DNA from: CAZOJJ01 sp964580105
Lineage (GTDB): Bacteria; Bacteroidota; Rhodothermia; Rhodothermales; Rubricoccaceae
Length of the DNA: 48,448 bases
Direction: 5' to 3'
Assembly (NCBI GenBank): GCA_964580105.1
Contig: CAZOJJ010000021.1
Span: 1-48,448, forward strand
Shown here one piece after another: positions 1-8,953 of this stretch. A model generated the notes under the pieces. The model was not told where the DNA came from and ran no database searches. It worked only from the letters and a program-made list of their open reading frames with translations. Made by a program: the position numbers and the translations under genes. The number at the start of each line of letters is the position of its first letter. The stretch's first letter is position 1.

Positions 1-24
1 AGGGACACCGTGCACGGTGTGCCT
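1..24. repeat. near-perfect 24-bp inverted repeat
   Basis: Positions 5-20 (ACACCGTGCACGGTGT) are a perfect 16-bp palindrome. Outside one G/G mismatch (4 and 21), the outer AGG (1-3) and CCT (22-24) also pair. The element lies about 45 bp downstream of the mscL stop codon. It has no T-run on either strand, so it is not a standard intrinsic terminator. It could be a protein-binding site or a transcript-end hairpin. The window edge hides its left context. Confidence 0.4.
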
Positions 25-68
25 ACAGCGGTCTCGACCGGTATTCGCCAGAACGGAGAGCAAGCCGC

Positions 69-503
69 TCAGGCCGGGCGCTGCCGGAGCAGGTCGCGGA
101 TCTCGGCCAGCAGCACCTGCTCGGGCGTGGGAGCGGGCTCCTCGGGTGCGGGTTCGGCCTTCTCGCGGCGGAGGCGGTTGACGCCCTTCACCAGCAGAAA
201 CACCGAGAAGGCGACGATCAGGAACGAGATGATCGTGTTGAGGAAGGCGCCCCACGCGATCACCACGGCTCCCGCCTCCTTCGCCGCGTCGAGCGACTCG
301 TACGGCCCCGACACGGTGCCTTCGCGGAGCACGGTGAAGATGTTGGAGAAGTCCACCCCGCCGAGGATCAAGCCGATGGGCGGCATGATGATCCCCTCGA
401 CGAGCGTCGTAACGATGGCCCCGAATGCGGCACCGATGATGATGCCGACGGCCATGTCCATCGCGTTCCCCTTGACGGCGAATTCCTTGAACTCATTCCA
501 CAT
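69..503 (-). CDS. mscL: large-conductance mechanosensitive channel MscL
   Basis: This 144-residue inner-membrane protein has the normal MscL length. The N-terminus MWNEFKEFAVKGNAMDMAVG, followed by IIIGAAFGAIVTTLVEGIIMPPIG, is the family's amphipathic helix and pore-lining TM1 with its small-residue face. A periplasmic loop follows, then a second membrane segment (AWGAFLNTIISFLIVAFSVFLLVKGVNRL) and a charged cytoplasmic helix rich in Glu and Pro (EPAPEEPAPTPEQ) ending in LLAEIRDLLRQ. In the family it forms a homopentameric channel that opens under membrane tension to release solutes during hypo-osmotic shock. The gene stands alone downstream of the aminopeptidase gene, with a 75-bp gap. The start is the only Met that retains the full N-terminal helix. 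Confidence 0.96.
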   Translation of the reverse strand: MWNEFKEFAVKGNAMDMAVGIIIGAAFGAIVTTLVEGIIMPPIGLILGGVDFSNIFTVLREGTVSGPYESLDAAKEAGAVVIAWGAFLNTIISFLIVAFSVFLLVKGVNRLRREKAEPAPEEPAPTPEQVLLAEIRDLLRQRPA

Positions 504-578
504 GGCGAAGCCCGGTTGGTGAAGGTTGCGGCACCGGCGGCCGATGCCGGAAGCTAGGGCACGGCGAGCGAACGCCGC

Positions 579-2198
579 TCACTCCACCGGCACCACGTCG
601 AACCGCGCGAGGAGCCACGTGTGGGGGTCGAGCACGACGGCGGCGGGCGCGGCGTCGAGCGGGATCGAGAGCGTCGCCCCCGGCGCCATCGTCACGGTCT
701 CCACGCGCAGCGATCCCGGCGCGAGGGCGCCGCCGGCCGGGACGATGCCCACGTCCAGCGGGAACGTGAAGGGCTCGCCGGACTGCGTCTGCCGGAGGTC
801 CACCGTGAGCGTGCCGTCGGCGTAGCGCCAGCGCGCCTCGACGGCGGGCTCCTCGGCCCGGCGGAGCCACTGGTCGAAGAACGGCCGGAGGTTCTGCCCG
901 CTCACGCCCTCCATCACGCGGCGGAAGTCGTCGGTCGTGGCGTTGCGGCCCCGGTAGTCGGCGTAGTAGCGGCGGAGCCCCTCGACGAACGCCTCGTCGC
1001 CGACGGCGCGGCGGAGCATGTGGAGCACCCACGCGCCCTTCTGGTACGAGTTGGCGTTGAGGAGGCCGAGCGGATTGGCGGTGAGCGTGTCCAGCACGGG
1101 CAGCGCGGGCGCGCGCTGCGAGAGCGCCAGGACGGCCTCGCGCTCGGCGGCCAGCCGCGCCGCCATCGCGTCACGGCCGTAGACGCGCTCGACGTACACG
1201 TCGGTGAGGTAGGTGGCGAAGCCTTCGGAGAGCCAGAGGTGCGGCCAGTCGGCCTCGGTGACGGCGTTGCCGAACCAGTGGTGCGCCACCTCGTGCGCGA
1301 TGAGGTCTTCCATCGAGCCGTCGCCGGTGACGGCGTTCTCGTTGTAGAAGATGGCGGAGGCGTTCTCCATCCCGCCGAAGCGGGTCTTCGACTGCACGCC
1401 CGCCAGCTTCTCGAACGTGTACGCGCCGAGCATCCGCTCGAACACGTCGAGGACGCGCACGGTGCGCGCCAGGTCGGCGAACCCGGCCTCGCGGTCCTGC
1501 GGGAATACCCAGCTCTGAACCGGCACGCCGTCCTCTTCGGGCAGGTGCTCGACGGCGAAGCGCGCCACGCCGATGACCGCGATCTTGATCGCCAGCGGCA
1601 CGTCGGAGCGCCAGTGCGTCCGGCGGCGGCCGTCGCCGAGGTCGGTTTCCTCCACGAGCCGCCCGTTGCCGATGACCTGGTAGTGATCCGGCGCCGAGAC
1701 GACCCACTCGACCGTCGCCTTGTCGGACGGGTGATCGACGACGGGGAGCCAGTGGTGGCCGCGCTCGGGCCAGTTGTCGCCGAAGAAGGTCCGGTCGCCA
1801 TGGCGGTTGGTCGAGATGATGAGGCCGTCGGCCGGGATGCCGGCGTAGGCAACGACGAGGCGCCGAGCGGCCCCGGCCTCCGCGACGGCGGGCAGGGTGA
1901 TCGTGAGCCGGTCCCCGTCCTGGGCGAACGCCGCCGCCTCGCCGTCCACCGTGACGGCAGAGACGGTCATCCCCGTCCCCTCCGCCTGCGGCCCGACGAG
2001 GTCGAGGCCGACCGCCTCGGTGCCGTCCTGGAGGATCGCCACGTCCAGCGTCACCTCCCCCTCGATCCGGTCGCTCTCATCCGAGAGGCCGAGGGCGAAG
2101 CGGTAGTGGAGCACGTCGAACGCCGCGCCCGGCGGGTGCGACTGGGCGAGTGCGGGGGCGGTGAGAAGGAGGCCGAGGAGGACGAGGAGACGTCGCAT
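579..2198 (-). CDS. secreted M1-family zinc aminopeptidase
   Basis: This 539-residue protein begins with a signal peptide (MRRLLVLLGLLLTAPALAQ), so it is probably periplasmic or exported. The gluzincin signature is complete. GGMENASAIFY is the substrate-binding GxMEN motif. HEVAHH has zinc ligands H302 and H306 with catalytic E303, and the third ligand E325 lies in WLSEGFATY, exactly 18 residues after H306. The N-terminal beta-sandwich typical of M1 enzymes precedes the catalytic domain. The C-terminus after about residue 440 is a short beta-rich tail, with no large ERAP-like helical domain, which explains why it is shorter than the usual 600-850 residues. It should remove N-terminal amino acids from peptides, probably for nutrition. 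Its specificity cannot be read from the sequence. Confidence 0.93.
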   Translation of the reverse strand: MRRLLVLLGLLLTAPALAQSHPPGAAFDVLHYRFALGLSDESDRIEGEVTLDVAILQDGTEAVGLDLVGPQAEGTGMTVSAVTVDGEAAAFAQDGDRLTITLPAVAEAGAARRLVVAYAGIPADGLIISTNRHGDRTFFGDNWPERGHHWLPVVDHPSDKATVEWVVSAPDHYQVIGNGRLVEETDLGDGRRRTHWRSDVPLAIKIAVIGVARFAVEHLPEEDGVPVQSWVFPQDREAGFADLARTVRVLDVFERMLGAYTFEKLAGVQSKTRFGGMENASAIFYNENAVTGDGSMEDLIAHEVAHHWFGNAVTEADWPHLWLSEGFATYLTDVYVERVYGRDAMAARLAAEREAVLALSQRAPALPVLDTLTANPLGLLNANSYQKGAWVLHMLRRAVGDEAFVEGLRRYYADYRGRNATTDDFRRVMEGVSGQNLRPFFDQWLRRAEEPAVEARWRYADGTLTVDLRQTQSGEPFTFPLDVGIVPAGGALAPGSLRVETVTMAPGATLSIPLDAAPAAVVLDPHTWLLARFDVVPVE

Positions 2199-2265
2199 GG
2201 GCTGCGTGGATGGACGGAGGCCGGAAGGTACACCGACGCCGTGCGGTGACGAACGCCCACGAGAA

Positions 2266-2296
2266 GGCCCCGGCCGCCACGAGGGCAGCCGGGGCC
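2266..2296 (-). terminator. probable pnp transcription terminator hairpin
   Basis: GGCCCCGGC (2266-2274) and GCCGGGGCC (2288-2296) form a 9-bp GC-only stem with a 13-nt loop, starting about 20 nt past the pnp stop codon. On the minus strand it is followed by TTCTC, a weak T-tract. The stem is strong and the tail poor, so termination or 3'-end protection are both possible. Confidence 0.5.
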
Positions 2297-2317
2297 GGGG
2301 GTACGCCGAGGCGTCGG

Positions 2318-4657
2318 TTAGCGCCGGCCGCCGCCGCGCCGGTCGCCGCGGCCGCCGCCGCCACGGCGGTCGCCGCCGCCGCGCCGGTCGCCGCGGTCGC
2401 CGTTGCGGGCCTGGCGCTCCTCGCGCGCCTTCCGCATGGCCTCCTTCTCCTCCTCGGTGGGCTCGGGGAGGAACGGCTTGCGGGAGAGCCGGAGCTTGCC
2501 GTCGTCGCGGACCTCGATGAGCTGCACCTTGACCTTGTCGCCCACCTGGACGATGTCCTCGGGCTTCTCGACGTAGCCGTGCGCCATCTCGGAGACGTGG
2601 AGCATGGCCTCCTTGCCCGGCATGATCTCGACGATGGCGCCGAAGCCGAGCAGGTTCTTGACCGTGCCTTCGTAGACCTCGCCGACTTCCGGCTGGGCCA
2701 CGATGCCCCGGATGAACTCGACGGCGCGATGCGCGCTCTCCATGTCGGTCGAGGCGATGGTGACGTAGCCCTTGCCGTCCTTCTCCTCGATGTCCACCTG
2801 GGCGCCGGTGTCGGCCTGGATGCCCTTGATGACCTTGCCGCCCGGCCCGATCACGGCGCCGATGAAGTCGGCGTCGATGATGAGCTGGATGAGGCGCGGG
2901 GCGCTGGGGCTGATCTCCGGGCGCGGCTCGGCGAGCGTCTTCTCCATCTCGTCGAGGATGTGGAGGCGGCCCTCGCGGGCCTGGAGCAGCGCCTGCTTCA
3001 TCGTCTCCTGCGCGAGGCCGGCGATCTTGATGTCCATCTGGCAGGCGGTGATGCCGTCGCGCGTGCCGCAGAGCTTGAAGTCCATGTCGCCGAGGTGGTC
3101 CTCGGTGCCGAGGATGTCGCTCAGGATGGCCACGCGGTCGCCCGAGGCGATGAGGCCCATGGCGATGCCCGAGACCGGCTTCTTCACGGGCACGCCCGCG
3201 TCCATGAGGGCGAGGGAGCCGCCGCAGACCGTCGCCATGGACGAGGAGCCGTTGGACTCCAGGATGTCCGAAATGAGGCGGATCACGTAGGGGAACTCGT
3301 CCTCGGACGGGAGCATCGGCTTGAGGGCGCGCTCGGCGAGGTAGCCGTGGCCGATCTCGCGGCGGCCGGGGCCGCGGAGGAACTTCGCCTCGCCGGTGGA
3401 GAACGGCGGGAAGTTGTAGTGGAGGTAGAACCGCTTGTCCTCGGTGTCGAAGATCTGGTCGACGCCCTGGACGTCGCGGCCGGTGCCGAGGGTGACCTGG
3501 GCGAGGGCCTGCGTCTCACCGCGCGTGAAGATGGCCGAGCCGTGGACGCGCGGGAGGTAGCCCACCTCGCTCCAGATGGCGCGGACCTCGTCGGTGCGGC
3601 GGCCGTCGAGGCGGCGGCCCTCGTTGAGGATCATCTCGCGCATGACGCGGCTCTCGGCCTCCTTGAAGGCGTTCTTGACGTCGGCCTGCGTCCAGCCCTC
3701 GACGGTGGTTTCGCGAAGGCTCGGCGGGAACGCTTCGGCGACGCCGCCGGTGAGTTCGGCCTCCTCGACGTCGGTGCCCTCGTCCTCGGCGTGGCCGAAC
3801 ATCTGCTCGATGAGGCGGTCGCGGATCTCGCGGATGCCGTTGTAGAAGCTGGCCTTGTCGTACGGACGGCGGAGGTGCGCGGTGACCTCGTCGCGGATGC
3901 GGCCGTAGACCTCCTCCACCAGTTCGGGCGCGGGCGCGACCGTCTCGAACTCCATCGGCGCGATGGGGCCGCGCTCGGCCTCCACCTTCGCCTTGAGTTC
4001 CTCGATGCCCCGGCAGATCGTCCGGATGTGCTCGTGGGCGAAGGCGAGGGCGTCCACCATGTCGTCCTCGGAGACTTCGAGCATCTCCCCTTCGACCATC
4101 ACGATGGCGTCGGCCTTGCCGGCCACGACGAGGTCGAAGTCGCTCGCGTCGCGCTCGGTGGCCGTTGGATAGAGGATCCACTCGCCGTCCACGCGGCCGA
4201 CGCGGACGTGCGCGGTGGGGCCGTCGAACGGGGCGCCGGAGACCCAGAGCGCCGCGCTCGCGCCGACGCCCGCGATCACATCGGCGTCCACCTCGGGGTC
4301 GGCCGAGATCACGCTGCCGAGCACCTGCGTCTCGTTGCGGAAGCCGTCGGGGAAGAGGGGCCGGATGGTGCGGTCGATGAGGCGCGAGGAGAGCACCTCC
4401 TTGTCGGTCGGCCGCCCCTCACGCTTGAAGAAGCCGCCGGGGATGCGGCCGGCGGCGGAGTACCGCTCGCGGTAGTCCACGGTGAGGGGGAAGAAGTCCT
4501 GGCCCGGGCGGACGTTCTTGTCCACGACGGCCGTGGCCAGGACCATCGTGTCGCCGAGGCGGGCGACGACGGCGCCGTCGGCCTGCTTGGCGAGGCGCCC
4601 GGTCTCGAGGTGGAGCGTCTTGCCGCCGACCTCGATGGAATGGGTAATGGCGTTCAT
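2318..4657 (-). CDS. pnp: polyribonucleotide nucleotidyltransferase (PNPase)
   Basis: This is a 779-residue PNPase, a phosphorolytic 3'-to-5' exoribonuclease that acts as a homotrimer in mRNA decay. Two RNase-PH-like cores are visible: residues from about 10 to 210, and the second core containing the FSTGEAKFLRGPGRREIGHG region and the DxxD-type metal site (GTEDHLGDMDFKLCGT). Next come a KH domain with the GxxG loop (IGPGGK), an S1 domain (VGEVYEGTVKNLLGFGAIVE) and an unusual Gly/Arg/Asp-rich tail (GDRGDRRGGG repeats). The start is placed at MNAITHSIEVGGK, because the 12 codons upstream do not look like PNPase and a pyrimidine-rich leader precedes this ATG. The gene lies 279 bp downstream of rpsO, the order known from many bacteria. 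Confidence 0.97.
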   Translation of the reverse strand: MNAITHSIEVGGKTLHLETGRLAKQADGAVVARLGDTMVLATAVVDKNVRPGQDFFPLTVDYRERYSAAGRIPGGFFKREGRPTDKEVLSSRLIDRTIRPLFPDGFRNETQVLGSVISADPEVDADVIAGVGASAALWVSGAPFDGPTAHVRVGRVDGEWILYPTATERDASDFDLVVAGKADAIVMVEGEMLEVSEDDMVDALAFAHEHIRTICRGIEELKAKVEAERGPIAPMEFETVAPAPELVEEVYGRIRDEVTAHLRRPYDKASFYNGIREIRDRLIEQMFGHAEDEGTDVEEAELTGGVAEAFPPSLRETTVEGWTQADVKNAFKEAESRVMREMILNEGRRLDGRRTDEVRAIWSEVGYLPRVHGSAIFTRGETQALAQVTLGTGRDVQGVDQIFDTEDKRFYLHYNFPPFSTGEAKFLRGPGRREIGHGYLAERALKPMLPSEDEFPYVIRLISDILESNGSSSMATVCGGSLALMDAGVPVKKPVSGIAMGLIASGDRVAILSDILGTEDHLGDMDFKLCGTRDGITACQMDIKIAGLAQETMKQALLQAREGRLHILDEMEKTLAEPRPEISPSAPRLIQLIIDADFIGAVIGPGGKVIKGIQADTGAQVDIEEKDGKGYVTIASTDMESAHRAVEFIRGIVAQPEVGEVYEGTVKNLLGFGAIVEIMPGKEAMLHVSEMAHGYVEKPEDIVQVGDKVKVQLIEVRDDGKLRLSRKPFLPEPTEEEKEAMRKAREERQARNGDRGDRRGGGDRRGGGGRGDRRGGGRR

Positions 4658-4866
4658 TGGGGTAGGGGTTGTGTGAGCGCCCTCCCCTCCCACGGCCTGA
4701 GGCGTGGCATCCCGAGCGACCGTTCGGATCGGGCGGGATCGAGGCCGGGAATCAGTTTTCGGCGAGCCGACGGGCCGAGGCGCGAGCGCCAGGGCCGGTG
4801 GGACCGCGGAGAACTGACTGCCGGACCACGCAGAGGAGCACTGGGGAAGGGCGGGTGCGGGGAACC

Positions 4867-4928
4867 GACCGGGCGAAGCGCCCGGTCCGGGACGGAGGCG
4901 GCGGCCCCCGGAGATCGGAGGCCGCCGC
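4867..4928 (-). promoter_or_regulatory. two GC-rich hairpins between rpsO and pnp
   Basis: GACCGGGCG (4867-4875) pairs with CGCCCGGTC (4879-4887) around a 3-nt loop. GCGGCGGCC (4898-4906) pairs with GGCCGCCGC (4920-4928) around 13 nt. The second stem starts 8 nt after the rpsO stop codon. Neither is followed by a T-run. In E. coli a hairpin at this same place is cut by RNase III and mediates PNPase autoregulation. A comparable role here is inference from position only; attenuation of rpsO is the alternative. Confidence 0.45.
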
Positions 4929-4936
4929 GGAGCCGG

Positions 4937-5203
4937 CTACTTACGGATGCCGAGCTGCTTGATGATGGCGCGGTAGCGCTCGATGTCGCGCGCCTGGAGG
5001 TAGGCGAGGAGCCGACGGCGCTTGCCGACCATCCGGAGCAGGCCGCGGCGGGACGTGTGGTCCTTCGGGTTCCGCTTGAGGTGCTCCGTGAGGTCGTTGA
5101 TGCGGGCGGTGAAGAGGGCGATCTGGACTTCCGGCTTGCCGGTGTCCGCGGCGCTGGCGCCGTGCTCGGCGACGATGTCGGCCTTCTGTTCGGTCGTGAT
5201 CAT
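4937..5203 (-). CDS. rpsO: 30S ribosomal protein S15
   Basis: This 88-residue protein has the standard S15 length and signature. MITTEQKADIVAEHG is the N-terminal helix. DTGKPEVQIALFTARINDLTEHLKRNPKDHTSRRGLLRMVGKRRRLLAYL is the classic core that binds the 16S rRNA three-way junction. It assembles early on the platform of the 30S subunit. A GGAG motif about 10 nt upstream of the ATG is one of the few convincing Shine-Dalgarno-like sites in the window. The gene is followed by pnp, the conserved bacterial order. Confidence 0.98.
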   Translation of the reverse strand: MITTEQKADIVAEHGASAADTGKPEVQIALFTARINDLTEHLKRNPKDHTSRRGLLRMVGKRRRLLAYLQARDIERYRAIIKQLGIRK

Positions 5204-5324
5204 GGAGGGCGTCTCCGCTTTAGATGCGCGAGGATGCTAAAGAAGAGGACAGCCGGACGAGGTCGGGGGGGCGCGGTGCGCGAGCGCAGGGCGCGGGCCC
5301 GCATCGAGGGTGTCACTCGGGAAA

Positions 5325-5346
5325 GCCGGGCGGGGTGCAGCCCGGC
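5325..5346 (-). other. hairpin in the upstream/leader region of rpsO
   Basis: GCCGGGC (5325-5331) and GCCCGGC (5340-5346) form a 7-bp stem about 120 nt upstream of the rpsO ATG, on the transcript side. S15 represses its own translation through leader structures in several phyla, so this is worth noting. No homology to a known S15 leader could be established. No clear promoter was seen in 5204-5429. Confidence 0.25.
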
Positions 5347-5429
5347 GTAGCCTTCAAGATACGGAGCCGTTCGGCCGTTCCGCCTGCGAGGGCTCTTCAT
5401 GAAGCCCCGGTGCGCCTCAGGAAGGTCCA

Positions 5430-5599
5430 TCAAACGGGGTGAGGCGGCCTGCGCCCGGCCTGCCGCTCCACGCTGCGGCCGATGGGCGCGAGGTACTCGT
5501 CGTTGTCGAACAGGAGCGGGTACGTGGGGCCGGACGAGTCCTGGGTGAGCACCGCCGGGGCAGACGAGACGGTGAGGAGGCCGAGAAGCAAGCGAGGCG

Positions 5600-5603
<4 letters not shown>
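5430..5603 (-). CDS. possible 57-residue secreted peptide
   Basis: This is a short ORF with a GTG start overlapping the stop of the 6-phosphogluconate dehydrogenase gene as GTGA, the coupling style seen elsewhere in this window. The product begins with Thr-Pro-Arg followed by a hydrophobic stretch (LLLGLLTVSSAPAVLT) that looks like a signal peptide with cleavage near residue 18. It continues with a polar segment containing PTYPLLFDNDEYLAPIGRSV and ends in a basic Pro-rich tail. No family is recognised. In DNA this GC-rich, chance ORFs of this length are frequent, so the call rests only on the coupling and the signal-like N-terminus. Confidence 0.3.
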
Positions 5604-6604
<1,001 letters not shown>

Positions 6605-6990
6605 GGGGCGAGAGGCGAAGGGCGAGCGGAAGGGGACGCTCCGTGTTCGCGCCAACGGCGCGGGGGTTCCGGCGGCCCGGAAGCCGCCCGCTACGGCACC
6701 ACCTTGAGCCTGCCGCGCGTGCCCCTTGCCGGCGGAAAGCAGGCCGAGAGACCGGGGATCGGAAAAATAAACGCTTAGGGGTTACGGCGAGGGTGCCGCC
6801 GGTGTCTACATGGGATGCCGCGACGGTGGGCGCTCGATTAGCGAGAGCCGACGTGCCAGCGGCGTTACGCTCTTAGACGGCCGAAGAGCACCGCTTGGCC
6901 GGTACGAGCGCCCCTCCTATGCTGCCACCCGCGCCCTCCGGACGGGGTGGCGTGCCCCTCTCTCCGACCGCTCTCCAGCCCCTCTCCATC
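6605..6990. other. divergent intergenic region between gnd and the eCIS operon
   Basis: There is no gene in these 386 bp. On the gnd side, CGCGCC/GGCGCG (6648-6662) and GGCGGC/GCCGCC (6671-6688) form two adjacent GC hairpins. An unusually A/T-rich patch, GGAAAAATAAACGCTTAG, lies at 6761-6778. Read on the minus strand it contains TATTTTTC, close to the Bacteroidota -7 consensus TAnnTTTG and a candidate for gnd, but without a clear -33 element. A plus-strand promoter candidate is listed separately. Confidence 0.5.
6895..6923 (+). promoter_or_regulatory. putative eCIS operon promoter (TTGGCC-N17-TATGCT)
   Basis: A -35-like TTGGCC (6895-6900) and a -10-like TATGCT (6918-6923) are separated by exactly 17 bp. 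This would give a leader of about 60 nt to the sheath ATG. The same TATGCT with N17 spacing recurs at 33765-33793 on the other side of the cluster. Each hexamer matches the sigma-70 consensus at four of six positions. Confidence 0.4.
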
Positions 6991-8916
6991 ATGCCGTCTA
7001 CCCTGACGTACCCCGGCGTTTACGTCGAGGAGATCCCGAGCGGCGTCCGCACCATCGCGGGCGTGAGCACCTCCAACACCGCTTTCGTCGGGTACTTCCC
7101 GCGCGGCCCCGTGGACCGCGCCGTGCGCCTGACCAGCTTTGCCGACTTCGAGCGCGAGTTCGGCGGCCTCGACACCCGCAGCGAGGCGAGCTACGCCATC
7201 CGTCAGTACTACCTCAACGGGGGGAGCGTGGCCTTCGTCGTCCGCGTGACGGACGCCACGGCCGCCGAGGCGCAGGTCTCGGCCAACGACGCCACCCCGG
7301 TCCTGGCCATCGAAGCGCTCAACCCCGGGGCGGTCGGCAACACGCTCCGCATCGCCATCGACACGGTGGGGCTCGGAGGGACGGGCGAGTTCAACTTCAC
7401 CGTCCTCGAAGACACCGGCGGAGGGCCCACCGTCATCCAGACCTTCTCCGATGCCGTCATCTCGGACCCCACCGACCCCAACTTCATCGAGACGCTGGTC
7501 AACGGGATCTCGGCCGAGGTGCAGGTCCAGGCCCTCGACACGGCCCTCCCGGCCGTCACCGGCCCGACCGACCCCAGCGCGGACGTCAACCCCCACACCC
7601 TCATCGCGCTCACGGGCGGCGACGCCGCCACGCCCGCGTCCGGCACCGCCTCGGACGGCGGCCAGGACGTGCTCACGATCACGGCCGCCAACCCCGGCGT
7701 GTGGGGCGATGCCCTCGAAGTCGCCATCGACACGCAGGTCGGCCCCGACGGCGAGTTCAACCTCCTCGTGCGGCGGACGGTCCGGCGTGACGGCCGGACG
7801 GTCGTCCTCGAACAGGAGTCCTTCCGCAACCTCGTCATCACCAACGCGGGCTCGCCCCGCTACGTGGAGGACGTCCTCCGCGAACGCTCCTCGCTCGTCA
7901 CGGCGGACGTCCTCGCCGCCTCCGTCCCCACCGCCACCGGCGCCACCGACGCGGCCTCGGACCCCGACGCCCACACGTTCCTCTCGCTCACGGGCGGGGC
8001 CGACGGCCCGGTACCCGGCGAGGCGGCCTTGCGGGGCAGCGAGGCGGCCAAGACCGGCATGTACGCCCTCCTCGACATCGCGCCGGAAGTGTTCAACCTG
8101 CTCTGCCTCCCCGCCGTCGCCAACATGAGCGACGCCGATGCCACGACGGTCTACACCGAGGCGGCGACGTTCTGCGAGGCCGAGCGCGCCTTTCTTCTCT
8201 GCGACGTGGCCTCCGACGACGACGACCCGGCCGCCGCCCTCGGCTGGATGCAGAACGTCGCCCCGGCGACGCGCAACGGCGCCGTCTACTTCCCCCGGCT
8301 CGTCGTGCCGGATCCGCTCAATGAGAACCGCCCGCGCGAGGTCGCCGCGAGCGGCACCGTGGCCGGCGTTTATGCCCGCACCGACGCTACGCGGGGCGTG
8401 TGGAAGGCCCCGGCCGGGACGGAGGCCTCGCTCCGGGGGGCCTCCCTGGCCGTCAACCTCTCGGACGGGCAGAACGGCCAGCTCAACCCGCGCGGCATCA
8501 ACGCCTTCCGCGCATTCCCCGTCTACGGGCGCGTCGTGTGGGGCGCCCGCACCCTCCGGGGCGACGACATGCTGGCCGACGAGTACAAGTACGTCCCGGT
8601 CCGCCGCCTGGCCCTCTACATCGAGGAGAGCCTGTTCCAGGGGCTGCAATGGGTCGTGTTCGAACCGAACGACGAGCCGCTGTGGTCGCAGATCCGCCTC
8701 AACGTGGGCGCCTTCATGCAGACGCTCTTCCGCCAGGGCGCCTTCCAGGGCCGCTCCCCGCGCGAGGCCTACTTCGTCCGCTGCGACCGCACGACCACGA
8801 CGCAGAATGACATCGACCGCGGTGTCGTCAACATCCTCGTCGGGTTCGCCCCGCTGAAGCCGGCGGAATTCGTCGTGCTCCAGCTCCAGCAGATCGCCGG
8901 CCAGCTCGCCACCTGA
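6991..8916 (+). CDS. eCIS contractile sheath protein
   Basis: This 641-residue tail sheath protein corresponds to the Afp2-4/Pvc2-4 class and contracts to drive the inner tube. The N-terminus TYPGVYVEEIPSGVRTIAGVSTSNTAFVG is the sheath signature. The C-terminus (KYVPVRRLALYIEESLFQGLQWVVFEPNDEPLW, then YFVRCDRTTTTQNDIDRGVVNILVGFAPLKPAEFVVLQLQQ) is the conserved handshake and core domain. Between them, about residues 104-336, lies an insertion built from two similar copies of one domain. The start at MPSTLTYPGVYVEE was chosen because the upstream codons are not sheath-like. It is the only sheath gene in the cluster, whereas Afp and PVC carry several paralogues. Confidence 0.96.
   Translation: MPSTLTYPGVYVEEIPSGVRTIAGVSTSNTAFVGYFPRGPVDRAVRLTSFADFEREFGGLDTRSEASYAIRQYYLNGGSVAFVVRVTDATAAEAQVSANDATPVLAIEALNPGAVGNTLRIAIDTVGLGGTGEFNFTVLEDTGGGPTVIQTFSDAVISDPTDPNFIETLVNGISAEVQVQALDTALPAVTGPTDPSADVNPHTLIALTGGDAATPASGTASDGGQDVLTITAANPGVWGDALEVAIDTQVGPDGEFNLLVRRTVRRDGRTVVLEQESFRNLVITNAGSPRYVEDVLRERSSLVTADVLAASVPTATGATDAASDPDAHTFLSLTGGADGPVPGEAALRGSEAAKTGMYALLDIAPEVFNLLCLPAVANMSDADATTVYTEAATFCEAERAFLLCDVASDDDDPAAALGWMQNVAPATRNGAVYFPRLVVPDPLNENRPREVAASGTVAGVYARTDATRGVWKAPAGTEASLRGASLAVNLSDGQNGQLNPRGINAFRAFPVYGRVVWGARTLRGDDMLADEYKYVPVRRLALYIEESLFQGLQWVVFEPNDEPLWSQIRLNVGAFMQTLFRQGAFQGRSPREAYFVRCDRTTTTQNDIDRGVVNILVGFAPLKPAEFVVLQLQQIAGQLAT
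7300..7998 (+). repeat. internal domain duplication in the sheath gene
   Basis: Residues about 104-210 and 226-336 of the sheath align by eye. ALNPGAVGNTLRIAIDT matches AANPGVWGDALEVAIDT. GEFNFTVLED matches GEFNLLVRRT. ATGATDAASDPDAHTFLSLTGG matches VTGPTDPSADVNPHTLIALTGG. It is a protein-level tandem duplication; the DNA copies are diverged. Confidence 0.8.
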
Positions 8917-8953
8917 TCCGGCCCGCCTCCTCTCCCTTCAGTCCCCTACTCCC

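Noticed and set aside
2210..5350. A 1046-codon plus-strand frame across pnp and rpsO
   Set aside because: It covers two certain genes in antisense and consists of repetitive Asp/Leu/His/Ala sequence typical of a shadow frame.
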